Shown here in pieces: positions 8,477-17,559 of a stretch of 64,000 nucleotides of DNA. Origin of the DNA: Polaromonas sp. JS666. Lineage in GTDB: Bacteria > Pseudomonadota > Gammaproteobacteria > Burkholderiales > Burkholderiaceae_C. Under the pieces are notes generated by a model. It saw only the letters and a program-made list of their open reading frames with translations, had not been told where the DNA came from and did no database searches. The stretch is taken from positions 1,488,001 through 1,552,000 of the forward strand of contig NC_007948.1 of assembly GCF_000013865.1 (NCBI RefSeq), given 5' to 3'. Positions within the stretch are counted from its first letter, which is position 1. Each line of letters begins with the position of its first letter. A program made the translations under genes and the position numbers.

Positions 8477-9417
8477 TCCGCGAGCACCCTCGGGTCGAAG
8501 ATCGGGTAGCAAAGGTCGATGACCAGGTTGGTGATGACGTAGATCACGGCGACCAGCAGCAGGCAGCCCTGGATCACCGGATAGTCGCGCGCGAAGATCG
8601 CATCGACCAGCAGGCGGCCCAGGCCGGGGATGGTGAAGACAGTCTCGACAACGGCCACGCCGCCCAGCAGGTTGCCCAGCACCAGGCCTATCAACGTCCA
8701 GGTCGGGCCGAAAGAGTTGCGAAAGGCGTGGTGCAGCAGCACGGCGCGCTCGGACAGGCCCTTGGCGCGCGCGTGGGTGATGTAGTCCAGCCGCAGCACC
8801 TCCAGCGTGCTGGCCCTGGCCATGCGGATCAGCACGCCGATCTCATGCAGGAACAGCGTGAGGATGGGCATCAGGAGGTACAGCAAGCCCGACTTCCAGT
8901 CGTTCATGATGGAGACATAGCCGACCACGGGCAGCCATTCGAGCTTGAGGCCGAAGAAGAGCAGCAGCAAGAGGCCCAGCCAGAAGGTGGGAATGGACAC
9001 CAGCAGGGTCGCCGTGCCGACCAGCATCAGGTCGGGCAGGCGATTTTGCTTCCAGGCGGCGATCATGCCGGCGGGCACGGCGACGAGGGTGGCGAAGAAC
9101 ACGGCAATGATCACAATCTGCGCGCTGACGAGAAAGCGGCTCAGCACCAGGTGCAGCACGGGTTCGCCGGTGTTGATGGAAACGCCGAGGTCGCCGCCCA
9201 GCACGTGGCGGCCCCAGATGGTGAATTGCACCGGCCAGCTCTTGTCGAGGCCGAGCTGGGCGCGCAGGTCGGCCAGCCGGACCGGGTCGGCGAGGTCGCC
9301 AAGCAGCAGCTGCGCCGGGTCGCCGGGAATCAATCGGATCAGTACGAACACGGCCACCGCGACGATCAGCAGCGTCGGTATGGCCATGGCGAGACGGGAC
9401 AGCGCAAAACGCAGCAT
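8473..9417 (-). CDS. dipeptide-type ABC transporter permease (DppB-like)
   Basis: The 314-aa inner-membrane protein begins MLRFALSRLAMAIPTLL and includes IPGDPAQLLLG and LGLDKSWPVQF, both typical of DppB. Six hydrophobic segments and the cytoplasmic loop DYITHARAKGLSE are visible. It is the first transporter gene of the operon and lies 63 bp downstream of the alpha/beta hydrolase gene. Confidence 0.92.
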   Translation of the reverse strand: MLRFALSRLAMAIPTLLIVAVAVFVLIRLIPGDPAQLLLGDLADPVRLADLRAQLGLDKSWPVQFTIWGRHVLGGDLGVSINTGEPVLHLVLSRFLVSAQIVIIAVFFATLVAVPAGMIAAWKQNRLPDLMLVGTATLLVSIPTFWLGLLLLLFFGLKLEWLPVVGYVSIMNDWKSGLLYLLMPILTLFLHEIGVLIRMARASTLEVLRLDYITHARAKGLSERAVLLHHAFRNSFGPTWTLIGLVLGNLLGGVAVVETVFTIPGLGRLLVDAIFARDYPVIQGCLLLVAVIYVITNLVIDLCYPIFDPRVLAE

Positions 9418-9480
9418 GATGGCTCTTCCGTTGTCAGTGGAGTGGCTGAAGTGGTGAAATGGTGAAGTGACTGGGGCCGC

Positions 9481-10371
9481 CTAGCGGCTGGCCGTCCGCA
9501 GGCGCCGCAGCGTGGCGGCAAAGAAGTCCTGCACCTTGTCCACGCAGGCCAGGCCGTTGTGCGGCACGTTGTCCACCAGATCCAGGTGCACCTGCACGCC
9601 CGCCGCCTCGAAGGACTTGCGCAGGGTTTCCAGCCGCTCCGGCCGGGTGCGCCCGGCATCGTTGGCGCCGGGCATGAAGAACTTGCCGCCTGCCTGGTGG
9701 GTGATTTCCCAGGTTTCCACATCGGCCTTGCCCGCCACCATGTGTACCGGCAAGGCTTTCAGCGCATCCAGGTTCAGCGGCTGGCCGAATTGGCGGGCAA
9801 AGTCGCGCACGCCGACCCACCAGTCCTGGTTGAAATCCAGCAGGGTGACCGAACCCGGCGCGCCGATCGACAGCGCCCACAGGCGCTCTGGATGCAGCAG
9901 GCCAAAGCGGTTGACGAACTGGCCGCCGCCCGAATAGCCGAACAGCGCGAATCTGGAAAAATCAGCGCGGAACTTGGTGGCGACTTCGTCCACCATATCC
10001 AGCAAAATCCGGTCGTAGCGGATGTCGGCCTCCTGCAGGTGTTTGAAGCCGTCGCGGTTGCCGTCGCCTTGGGGTCCGGCGGGAAACAGCGGGCACAGCA
10101 CGATGCAGTCGTTCCATTTGGCAAATTCGGCAAACGCATCGCGGTATTCGGTGAATGCGCGGCCCGTGCCATGCACGACCACGACCAAGGCCTTGGGATG
10201 CTGCTCATTGCCCGACGTGGGCGGCGCGTAGGTGCAGTAGGAAAAGCGCGGGTCGCTGCGCGACGCGAAGATGGTGCTGTGACCCAGGTCGTAAATCGCC
10301 TCGGCACGTTGTGCACCAAAGGCATCGGCGGGACTGTCGGCGCGGGCTGTCGGGGAGAGCAGGTCAGGCAT
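9481..10371 (-). CDS. alpha/beta hydrolase (esterase/depolymerase-like)
   Basis: The 296-aa protein has no signal peptide. It shows the alpha/beta hydrolase features VVVVHGTG (oxyanion region, about residue 66), the nucleophile elbow GYSGGGQF, an Asp-containing strand VAGKADVETW and a late His in DNVPHNG. It heads the minus-strand operon ahead of the dipeptide-type importer and C45 amidohydrolase, and it is divergent from a LysR gene. A cytoplasmic esterase or peptidase acting on the imported compound is plausible; the true substrate cannot be read. Confidence 0.8.
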   Translation of the reverse strand: MPDLLSPTARADSPADAFGAQRAEAIYDLGHSTIFASRSDPRFSYCTYAPPTSGNEQHPKALVVVVHGTGRAFTEYRDAFAEFAKWNDCIVLCPLFPAGPQGDGNRDGFKHLQEADIRYDRILLDMVDEVATKFRADFSRFALFGYSGGGQFVNRFGLLHPERLWALSIGAPGSVTLLDFNQDWWVGVRDFARQFGQPLNLDALKALPVHMVAGKADVETWEITHQAGGKFFMPGANDAGRTRPERLETLRKSFEAAGVQVHLDLVDNVPHNGLACVDKVQDFFAATLRRLRTASR

Positions 10372-10522
10372 AAATAGTCAGGCTAAAAGAAAGGGCCATA
10401 AGGGCCATAAACCTGCACTGGACAGCGCCGCGCATTAGCACAATTGCATGTCAAACAACAGGTTGGTGAGCCATTGTTCTCCATCCAATCTAAAAAATAT
10501 ATCCATATTTTGTTTTGCAATG

Positions 10523-10539
10523 CTAAAGTTATCCTTTAG
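10523..10539. promoter_or_regulatory. candidate LysR-type operator between hydrolase and LysR genes
   Basis: CTAAAG and CTTTAG are exact inverted repeats separated by TTATC, 43 bp upstream of the LysR start in the AT-rich divergent spacer (10372-10581). The location and dyad fit a LysR activation or autoregulation site, though the T-N11-A form is only approximate. Binding is inference. Confidence 0.4.
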
Positions 10540-10581
10540 TATTTCTGGGTCCAATTTTGGCCCAACAATGGGTTTTTTCCC

Positions 10582-11484
10582 TTGAGCACCATTCGATTTC
10601 TCAGGACCTTTTTGGCTGTGGCACAAGAAGGCTCTTTCGCCGGGGCCTCCGAGCGGGTCGCTTTGACGCAGGCTGCCGTCGGGCTGCAAATGCGGGCGCT
10701 GGAAGCCGAGCTGAAAACCGGGCTGTTTGAACGGTCGGGGCGCGGCGTGCTGCTGACGGTGGCCGGGCGCGCCTTGATCGCCCATGCGGAAAAAATCATT
10801 GCCTGTTATGAGCAGATGCGCGAAGGCCTGGAAGAAGAAAACGAGATCGCCGGCACGGTGACCGTGGGTTCGACGGTTTCGGCCATGGGCCTGCTGTCCA
10901 ACACGGTGGTCGCCATGAAGCCGCGGTTTCCCCGCCTGAATGTGCGCCTGGTGGTGCAGGAGTCCAGCGGTCTGGCCCAGAGTGTCATCAGTGGGGCGCT
11001 GGATGCCGCGGTCATGATCGAAGGCCCCCCGATGGAACGCCAGGGCTTGCTGTGGACGCCGCTGTATGTGGAGCCCTTGACCCTGGTGGCCAGTTCGCTG
11101 GTAGCCGGGCCCGACAGCGACATCAAGAAGCTGCTGCGTGAAAACCCGTTTTTGCGTTTTGATCGCCGCACCCCCAGCGGTATCCGTATCGAGCAGACCT
11201 TGCGCAAACTGGGCCTGATGCCGCAGGACTTTCTGGAGCTGAGTTCGGTGTCCAGCATCATCGATCTGGTGCGCCAGAATGTCGGCGTCACCGTCGTGCC
11301 GCATTGGAGAAATGCCGACTGGGTGAACGACCCCACATTGCGCGTCCTGTCGCTACCGGGCCGTCCGGCGACACGGCAGATCGGCATGCTTGAGCATGGG
11401 AAGCGTGAACACATTACGTCCGTGATCCGTCAACATCTGGTGAGTCTTCTTGCGAAGAAGGCGCCTCCCCAGTTAAAAAATTGA
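10582..11484 (+). CDS. LysR-family transcriptional regulator
   Basis: The 300-aa protein reads from a TTG start (STIRFLRTFLAVAQEGSF); no ATG or GTG gives the complete helix-turn-helix, because the preceding ATG frame is closed. The N-terminal domain includes GASERVALTQAAVGLQMRAL, and residues 90-290 form the usual ligand-binding fold. It is divergent from the hydrolase and importer operon across 210 bp containing a dyad at 10523-10539. It probably activates that operon in response to an imported metabolite. Confidence 0.85.
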   Translation: MSTIRFLRTFLAVAQEGSFAGASERVALTQAAVGLQMRALEAELKTGLFERSGRGVLLTVAGRALIAHAEKIIACYEQMREGLEEENEIAGTVTVGSTVSAMGLLSNTVVAMKPRFPRLNVRLVVQESSGLAQSVISGALDAAVMIEGPPMERQGLLWTPLYVEPLTLVASSLVAGPDSDIKKLLRENPFLRFDRRTPSGIRIEQTLRKLGLMPQDFLELSSVSSIIDLVRQNVGVTVVPHWRNADWVNDPTLRVLSLPGRPATRQIGMLEHGKREHITSVIRQHLVSLLAKKAPPQLKN

Positions 11485-11575
11485 GTTTCTAACCAGCGGG
11501 ATGCTCCTGCGCCCCGAATGTGTGCCTGGAAGCGCTGGCCGGGCGCTGATCTGCTCCGCGGTCAGCGCCGTGGAC

Positions 11576-12571
11576 CTAAGTCCCTTCAGGCTTGATCGCG
11601 GCGCGGGCGATCACGGGTTTCCACCGCGCCTGTTCGGCCTTGATGAAGGCATCGAACTCGGCGCCCGTGTTGCCCACGGCCAGCGCGGTTTCCTGGGCCA
11701 GCTTTTCCTTGACGGCGCTTCCACGGGCGGCCTTGATGGCCTCGGCTTCGAGCTTGGCAATGTGGGCCTTGGGCCACTTGCTCGGGGCCATCAGTCCGTA
11801 CCACTGCGTCATCTCGAATCCCTTGAAGCCCTGTTCGGCCACGGTGGGAACGTCGGGCATTTGGGGCAGGCGCTGCGAGGTGCCGGTGGCGATGCAACGG
11901 AGTTTTCCGGCCTTGATGAAGGGCAGCAGGGCGGGCGCGCCGACCGAGGCAGCCTGCAGCCGTCCGGCCATCAGGTCGGTCAGCATCGGGCCGGTGCCGC
12001 GATAAGGTACGTGCAGGACGAAGGTGTCGCTGACCAGCTTCAGGTACTCAAAGGCCAGGTGGCCCGCGCTTCCGTTGCCGGCAGAGCCATAGTTCAGCTT
12101 GCCGGGCTGGCTCTTGGCGTAAGCGATGAAGTCCTTGAGGTTTTTCACCGGCAGGTCGGGGTGCACGACGTACAGGCTCGGCACCTTGGAGACCAGGGTG
12201 ACGGGCACAAAGTCCCGGTTGGCGTCATAAGGCAGCTTGGCGAAGATGTATGGGTTGATGGCCAGGGTACCGATGTGGCCCAGTATCAGGGTGTGATCAT
12301 CGGTGCTGTTGGCAACTTCCTGCATCGCGATGTTGCCTGCCGCACCCGGCTTGTTGTCCACAAACACGTTCTGGCCGATGGTTTTGGCCATTTCGCCGGC
12401 CACAGCCCGCGCGACGATTTCAGAGCTTCCACCCGGTGCAAACGGCACGACGAGGCGCAGCGGCTTGGCGGGCCATGCGGCCTGGGCGCGTGCCTGCGGT
12501 AGCCACAGGCTGGAGGCGGCTGCCGTGCCCGCGATGAGCAGGCTGCGGCGGCTGAAGGTCAAATCGGTCAT
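11576..12571 (-). CDS. Bug/TctC-family periplasmic binding protein
   Basis: The 331-aa protein (ATG at 12571, AGGAG seven bases upstream) starts with a Tat-like signal, FSRRSLLIAGTAAASS, cleaved near ARAQA. The mature part has the Bug hallmarks WPAKPLRLVVPFAPGGSSEIVAR and NKPGAAGNIAMQEV. Bug proteins bind carboxylates or other small organic molecules and normally serve tripartite tricarboxylate transporters, but no TctA or TctB gene lies nearby. It is divergent from the two-component system at 12676-14710. Confidence 0.9.
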   Translation of the reverse strand: MTDLTFSRRSLLIAGTAAASSLWLPQARAQAAWPAKPLRLVVPFAPGGSSEIVARAVAGEMAKTIGQNVFVDNKPGAAGNIAMQEVANSTDDHTLILGHIGTLAINPYIFAKLPYDANRDFVPVTLVSKVPSLYVVHPDLPVKNLKDFIAYAKSQPGKLNYGSAGNGSAGHLAFEYLKLVSDTFVLHVPYRGTGPMLTDLMAGRLQAASVGAPALLPFIKAGKLRCIATGTSQRLPQMPDVPTVAEQGFKGFEMTQWYGLMAPSKWPKAHIAKLEAEAIKAARGSAVKEKLAQETALAVGNTGAEFDAFIKAEQARWKPVIARAAIKPEGT

Positions 12572-12675
12572 GGGTTGTCTCCTGGAATTTTGGGAAATGG
12601 GGTCGCTATCGTGCCCTGACGAACCTAACAATTGCCTTTCAGTCCTGCCGCGCGGTGGACACGATAATCCCTGAC

Positions 12676-13356
12676 ATGCGAATCCTGTTGGCTGAAGATG
12701 AGCACGCCCTGGGCGAGTGGCTGACCAAGGCACTTGAACAAAGCGGTAACCGCGTGGACTGGCGCGACGACGGCCGCCTGGTGGAGCGTGCGCTGGTGGA
12801 TCACGACTACGACGCGGTGGTGCTTGATCTCGGTCTGCCCGGCCGCAGCGGCGATGAGATCCTGCGCCGACTGCGCGCCCAGGACAAACGCTTGCCGGTC
12901 CTGATACTGACCGCCCGTGACTCGCTCGCCGACCGGGTCAACGCGCTCAACGAGGGCGCGGATGATTTTCTGGCCAAGCCGTTTGCGCTGGCCGAACTGG
13001 AAGCCCGGCTGACCGCGCTGGTGCGCCGCGCCCGCGGCAGCGAACATCCGCGCTTTGCCTGCGGCCCGCTGCTGTTCGACACCGTGTCGCGCCAGTTCAC
13101 CCTTGGCTCGGAGAACCTGCCGCTTTCGCCGCGCGAGCATGCGCTGCTCAAGGCGCTGATCCAGCGCAGCGGCGAGCCGCTGTCGCGCCAGCAGGTAATG
13201 GACCGCGTGTTCAGCGACGAGGAAGACGTGCAGCCCAGCGTGATCGACGTACTGGTGCACCGGCTGCGCAAGCGGCTTGACCACAGCGGCGTTCGCATTC
13301 AGACCTACCGGGGCTTGGGCTATGTACTGGAACTGGATTCGCCGGGCCAGCATTAG
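12676..13356 (+). CDS. OmpR-family response regulator (TctD/QseB-like)
   Basis: The 226-aa protein starts MRILLAEDEHALGEW. The receiver domain (1-115) contains the acidic pocket, the phospho-acceptor Asp in VVLDLGLPG and the Lys in LAKPFAL. The C-terminal winged helix (about 130-222) has LSPREHALLKAL and the DNA-contacting VLVHRLRKRLD region. The histidine-kinase frame starts inside its last codons, so the pair is coupled. Together with the following kinase and Bug gene it resembles TctD-type systems that regulate carboxylate uptake. Confidence 0.92.
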   Translation: MRILLAEDEHALGEWLTKALEQSGNRVDWRDDGRLVERALVDHDYDAVVLDLGLPGRSGDEILRRLRAQDKRLPVLILTARDSLADRVNALNEGADDFLAKPFALAELEARLTALVRRARGSEHPRFACGPLLFDTVSRQFTLGSENLPLSPREHALLKALIQRSGEPLSRQQVMDRVFSDEEDVQPSVIDVLVHRLRKRLDHSGVRIQTYRGLGYVLELDSPGQH

Positions 13357-14710
13357 GGTCAGGCTGCTGGCCCTGCTGCTGCCCACAATGGCGCTGGTGA
13401 CGGCGGCCAGCCTGTGGCTGACCCGTGCCGATGCCGTGGCGTCAGCCAATGCGGCCTACGACCGCTCGCTGCTCGGGGCCATCAAGGCACTGGACCTGAA
13501 TGTCTCGACGGCCTCGGGCGGCTTGTCGGTTGAGCTCCCCTACCGCCTGTTCGAATTTTTCCAGCTCACGGCGACGGGAAACGTCTATTTCAGGGTGGCC
13601 ACGGCCGACAGCCTGGTGGAAATCGGCAATCCCGACCTGCCGCCGCCGCCATCGGCCTTGCGCGCAGGCCAGCCGATGTTCTACGACGCCATCTATTTTG
13701 ACGAGTCGGTGCGTGTGGGCGCTTTCATGCGGCCACTGGAGCAGCCCCTGAACGCAAGCAGTGATCCGCAACTGGTGATCCAGGTCGCGGAGAGCACGTC
13801 GTCGCGCGAGCAATTCACCGCCAGTTTCGTGCGGCGAGCTGCCTGGCGCGACCTGCTGCTGCTGGTCGTGATGGGGTTGGCGGTGGTGATCGGGCTGACG
13901 GTGGCCCTGCGACCGATGACGCGCCTGGCCACGCAAACGCGGGCCCGGGAGCCCGACGACCTGCGCCCTTTGCAAGCGGCTGATCTGCCCCACGACATCC
14001 GGCCGCTGGTGGAGGCCGTCAACCAGCAGATGGCGCGTACCGAGCAGCTGGTGGCCGAACGCCGGGGCTTTATCGATGATGCCTCGCACCAGCTTCGCAC
14101 TCCCTTGACCATTCTGCGCGCCCAGCTCGACTATGTGCTGCGCGAGCCCGACCCGGCGCGGCGGCAACTGGCGCTGCAGGCACTGTCCGAAGAACTGGGC
14201 AATGCCATCCGTGCCACCAACCAGCTGCTGACCCTGGCTCGCAGTGACGCGGCCACGCCGCAAAGGGAAAGGTTTGACCTGGGTGAATTGGCGCGGGAGG
14301 TGGCGCTGGAGTTGCTGCCGCTGGCGCGGGCACGCGGCATCGATTTTGGCGTGGAAGTGCAGGCCGAAGCGCTTGAGGCCGAGGGCGACCGCAGCCTGCT
14401 GCAGCAGGCCCTGCTCAATATCGCCCACAACGCGATCCAGCATGGCCGCGAACAGGGCACGGTCACGCTGCAGGCGGCGGCCGACGCGCTGGGCTTCAGC
14501 CTGCAGGTCGTCGACGACGGCGGCGGCATTGACCCCGAGGTGCTGGATCGAATCGGCCAGCGTTTTGTCAAAAGCCGGGGCAGCCGGGGCTCCGGCCTGG
14601 GGCTGGCGATTGCCCGCTCGGTGGCCGAGCGCCACGGCGGCCGGCTGCGCATTGAGCCGACGCCGGCAGCGGATGGCACCTGTGTGGCACTGTGGTGGCC
14701 CCGATCATGA
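13322..14710 (+). CDS. TctE-like sensor histidine kinase
   Basis: The 462-aa protein (ATG at 13322, overlapping the regulator gene by 35 bp) has a membrane helix at about 10-32, a periplasmic sensor region of the two-component sensor kinase N-terminal type, and a second helix near 180-200. The H-box is IDDASHQLRTPLT and the ATPase motifs are NIAHNAIQH, DDGGGI and GSGLGLAIA. Its stop overlaps the start of the adjacent Bug gene as ATGA. In Bordetella BctDE-type systems the Bug protein is reported to act as co-sensor for the kinase; that role here is inference. Confidence 0.92.
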   Translation: MYWNWIRRASIRVRLLALLLPTMALVTAASLWLTRADAVASANAAYDRSLLGAIKALDLNVSTASGGLSVELPYRLFEFFQLTATGNVYFRVATADSLVEIGNPDLPPPPSALRAGQPMFYDAIYFDESVRVGAFMRPLEQPLNASSDPQLVIQVAESTSSREQFTASFVRRAAWRDLLLLVVMGLAVVIGLTVALRPMTRLATQTRAREPDDLRPLQAADLPHDIRPLVEAVNQQMARTEQLVAERRGFIDDASHQLRTPLTILRAQLDYVLREPDPARRQLALQALSEELGNAIRATNQLLTLARSDAATPQRERFDLGELAREVALELLPLARARGIDFGVEVQAEALEAEGDRSLLQQALLNIAHNAIQHGREQGTVTLQAAADALGFSLQVVDDGGGIDPEVLDRIGQRFVKSRGSRGSGLGLAIARSVAERHGGRLRIEPTPAADGTCVALWWPRS

Positions 14711-15678
14711 AGCGCGTGTCCGTCCTGCTGAGCCTGCTGAGCTTTGTCGGTGCGCTGGCCCATGCAGGCGCGCTGGAGGGAGCGCGCTGCATCGCGCCTG
14801 CCAAGCCGGGAGGCGGTTTTGACCTGACCTGCCAGCTGGCGCGTGCCGCCCTGCAGGAAGCGGGTCTTACCCGTGCGCCACTGCCCATCGTTTACCAGCC
14901 AGGCGGCATTGGTGCCATGGCTTTCAAAAGCGTGGTGACGCAAAGGCCGGCCGATGGCCAGGCGATCGTCGCGTTTTCTTCGGGCTCGCTGCTCAACCTG
15001 GCGCAGGGCCGCTTTGGCCCCTACACGGCGCGCGACGTGCGCTGGATCGCCAGCCTGGGGCTGGACTACGGCGTGATTGCCGTGCGCCGTGATGCGCCGT
15101 TCCAGACACTCGCGCAATTGCTGGGCGCACTGCGTGAGTCACCGAACCGCATCGTCTTTGGTGGCGGCGGGTCCATCGGCAGCCAGGACTGGATGAAGGC
15201 GGCGCTGCTCGCCCGGGCTGCCGGCGTGAGCCACAAGGTGATGCGTTTCGTGGCCTTTGAAGGCGGCGGGGAAGCGTTGACCGCGCTGCGTGGTGACCAT
15301 GTGCAGGTGCTGGCCGGGGATGCCGCCGAGGTGGCCCGGCAGATCGATCAGGGCGCGCCGGTCCGGGTGCTGGCCGTGCTGGCGGCCGAGCGCCTGCCGG
15401 GGCGCTGGGCCCAGGTTCCCACCGCCAAAGAACAGGGCTTTGACATCCGCTGGCCCATTGTGCGCGGGGTCTACCTCGGGCCGGCGGTCAGTGAGCGGGA
15501 GCAGCGCGAATGGGCCGAAGCGCTGGGCCGCGCGATGGCGCATCCGTCCTTTCCCCGCGAACTGGAACGCGCCGGTTTTCAACCCGGCGGGCTGACTGGC
15601 GCGGCGCTTGACGCGCTGATCGACAAGCAGGTCGGCGAATACCGTCAGTTGGCCAGGGAGTTTGGCGTGTCCCGCTGA
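14707..15678 (+). CDS. Bug/TctC-family binding protein coupled to a two-component system
   Basis: The 323-aa protein begins MKRVSVLLSLLSFVGALAHA (signal peptide) and has the Bug pattern CIAPAKPGGGFDLTCQLAR, then YQPGGIGAMAF. Cys residues near mature positions 8 and 20 may form a disulfide. The ATGA overlap with the kinase gene indicates co-translation, and no transporter membrane subunit follows. It could be the ligand receptor presented to the periplasmic face of the kinase, or it could serve a TctAB encoded elsewhere. Confidence 0.88.
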   Translation: MKRVSVLLSLLSFVGALAHAGALEGARCIAPAKPGGGFDLTCQLARAALQEAGLTRAPLPIVYQPGGIGAMAFKSVVTQRPADGQAIVAFSSGSLLNLAQGRFGPYTARDVRWIASLGLDYGVIAVRRDAPFQTLAQLLGALRESPNRIVFGGGGSIGSQDWMKAALLARAAGVSHKVMRFVAFEGGGEALTALRGDHVQVLAGDAAEVARQIDQGAPVRVLAVLAAERLPGRWAQVPTAKEQGFDIRWPIVRGVYLGPAVSEREQREWAEALGRAMAHPSFPRELERAGFQPGGLTGAALDALIDKQVGEYRQLAREFGVSR

Positions 15679-15694
15679 GGTCGGCGTGCAGGAG

Positions 15695-16606
15695 TCAGGA
15701 GGCCATCTGCTTCGGCACTGCCGACCCCGATAGTTCGTTAACCTGGGTGCCCAGCCACTCGAGGAATTGCGCCACCTCCGAGCGGTAGCCATGGCGCTCC
15801 GGATAGACCACAAAGTGGGCCTGCACGGGAATCGCCCATGCGGGGTCAAATACCGGCTGGAGCCGCCCGGCTTCGATATGGCCGCCGCCAATGACGGCAC
15901 TTTCCAGTGCCACGCCCAGGCCCTGCACGGCCGCATCCAGCGCCATCAGCGCCCGGTCAAAGCGCAGCGCAAAACGCTCCGGCTTCTTCGCGGGGTGATA
16001 CAGGGCGAACCAGTCCGCCCACTGCACCACGCCCACGGTCGACTGGATCAGCGGTACCTGCAACAGGTCCGCCGGTGTGCGAATCTGGTGCCGCTCGATG
16101 AAGGCCGCGCTGGCCAGCGGCATGATGGGTTCACGGAATATGGGCTTGACCACCAGCTGTGGCCATGCCGGCAGGCCGTAGCGGATGTCCAGGTCCACCT
16201 GGCCCAGCTCAAAATCCGAATGCACATGCGAGGCTGACAGGAACAGCGACACACCGGGATAAGCCTGTGCGAACTGCCCGATGCGCGGCATCAGCCAGAG
16301 GCTGGCGAAGCTCGGACTGGCATGCACGTACAGCGAGTTGCGCACCCCTTGGCGCACATCGTCGGTGGCGGCACTGAGCGCACCAAGGGCTCCCCCTACA
16401 CGCAGCAAATAGGCCTCGCCGGCCGGGCTGAGCTTGACGCCGCGGGAGGACCGCTCGAACAACTTGACGCCCAGAAAGTCCTCCAGCCGCGCCACCTGGT
16501 GGCTGACGGCCGATGGCGTGAGATGCAGCTCGGAGGCGGCCAGCGCAAAGCTGCGGCGCCGTGCAATGGCCTCAAAGGCAACGAGTGAGGGCAGGGGAGG
16601 CAGCAT
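15695..16606 (-). CDS. LysR-family regulator (GcvA-like)
   Basis: The 303-aa protein begins MLPPLPSLVAFEAIARRRSF, the N-terminal form typical of the GcvA/AmpR branch, with helix-turn-helix at ALAASELHLTPSAVSHQVARLE. The effector domain follows to about residue 295. It is divergent from the SDR-TRAP-kinase operon across 121 bp and is its obvious candidate regulator. It is convergent with the Bug gene, whose stop is only 16 bp away. Confidence 0.88.
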   Translation of the reverse strand: MLPPLPSLVAFEAIARRRSFALAASELHLTPSAVSHQVARLEDFLGVKLFERSSRGVKLSPAGEAYLLRVGGALGALSAATDDVRQGVRNSLYVHASPSFASLWLMPRIGQFAQAYPGVSLFLSASHVHSDFELGQVDLDIRYGLPAWPQLVVKPIFREPIMPLASAAFIERHQIRTPADLLQVPLIQSTVGVVQWADWFALYHPAKKPERFALRFDRALMALDAAVQGLGVALESAVIGGGHIEAGRLQPVFDPAWAIPVQAHFVVYPERHGYRSEVAQFLEWLGTQVNELSGSAVPKQMAS

Positions 16607-16727
16607 GACGAGGTGAGGAAATATTGCACTGCAACATGACGAATTTTCACTTGATCTTGAGATTCTATCGTTTGTGTCAAGGTCTGTTTATCTCCAGAAT
16701 CGCGGCTACTTCACAAGGAGACAGCAG

Positions 16728-17477
16728 ATGTTGCTTAAAGACAGAGTCGCCGTGGTCACCGGCGGCGCAGGCCCCAACGGCCTGGGTTTCGCCACCGCCC
16801 GCATGATGGCTGCGCAGGGCGCGACCATCATCATTCTTGACCTTTCGCAGGCCGACCCGGCCGCCGCGGCGGCCCGGCTGGGGCCACAGCACATGGGCCT
16901 GGTGGCCGATGTGACGAACAAGGCCTCGTGCGACACGGCGGTGGCCGCGGTTCTGGACGCCAAGGGCCGGATCGACATTCTGGTCAACAACGCCGGCATA
17001 ACGCAGCCGCGCAAGACCCTGGACATCTCGCCCGAGGACTATGACGCGGTGCTGGACGTCAGCCTGCGCGGCACGCTGGTCGCCTCGCAGGCGGTGCTGC
17101 CCACCATGCTGGCGCAAAAGCAGGGCTCCATCGTGTGCATCTCCTCGGTGTCGGCACAGCGCGGCGGCGGCATCCTCGGCGGGCCGCACTATTCGGCCGC
17201 GAAGGCGGGCGTGCTGGGCCTGGCACGCGCCATGGCACGCGAGTACGGCGGCCAGGGCATCAGGGTGAACTGCGTCACTCCCGGCCTGATTGCCACCGAT
17301 ATCAACAAGGGCAAGATCCCCGACGACAAGCGCCAGGCCATTCTGGACGGCATTCCGCTGGGCTACATCGGTGCGCCGGATGACGTGGCCGGCTGCGTCG
17401 TGTTTCTCGCCAGCGATCTGTCCGGCTATTGCACCGGCATCACGCTGGACGTCAACGGCGGCATGCTGATTCATTGA
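16728..17477 (+). CDS. short-chain dehydrogenase/reductase, first gene of a sugar or polyol operon
   Basis: The 249-aa protein starts at the ATG at 16728 with AAGGAG seven bases upstream. It is a classical SDR: cofactor loop TGGAGPNGLGFATAR (a variant of TGxxxGxG), NNAG at about 85, catalytic Ser in SSVS and YSAAK (Tyr-x3-Lys), and a C-terminal TGITLDVNGG. An acidic residue after beta-2 (ILDLSQ) favours NAD over NADP. It heads the run of TRAP transporter, kinase, isomerases and transketolase, so oxidation of a polyol to a ketose, or of a sugar carbon, is a reasonable role. Confidence 0.88.
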   Translation: MLLKDRVAVVTGGAGPNGLGFATARMMAAQGATIIILDLSQADPAAAAARLGPQHMGLVADVTNKASCDTAVAAVLDAKGRIDILVNNAGITQPRKTLDISPEDYDAVLDVSLRGTLVASQAVLPTMLAQKQGSIVCISSVSAQRGGGILGGPHYSAAKAGVLGLARAMAREYGGQGIRVNCVTPGLIATDINKGKIPDDKRQAILDGIPLGYIGAPDDVAGCVVFLASDLSGYCTGITLDVNGGMLIH

Positions 17478-17559
17478 GCGGTTCGCTGCGCCGTTCCTCA
17501 TCAAAAAAACCGCTTGCAGCGCGGCATCGCTGCCTCGACAACATCAGGAGACAAGACAA

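Noticed and set aside
17484..17525. AGCGGTT and AACCGCT after the SDR gene as a terminator
   Set aside because: The loop is over 20 bases, no T-run follows, and the TRAP genes downstream are likely co-transcribed.
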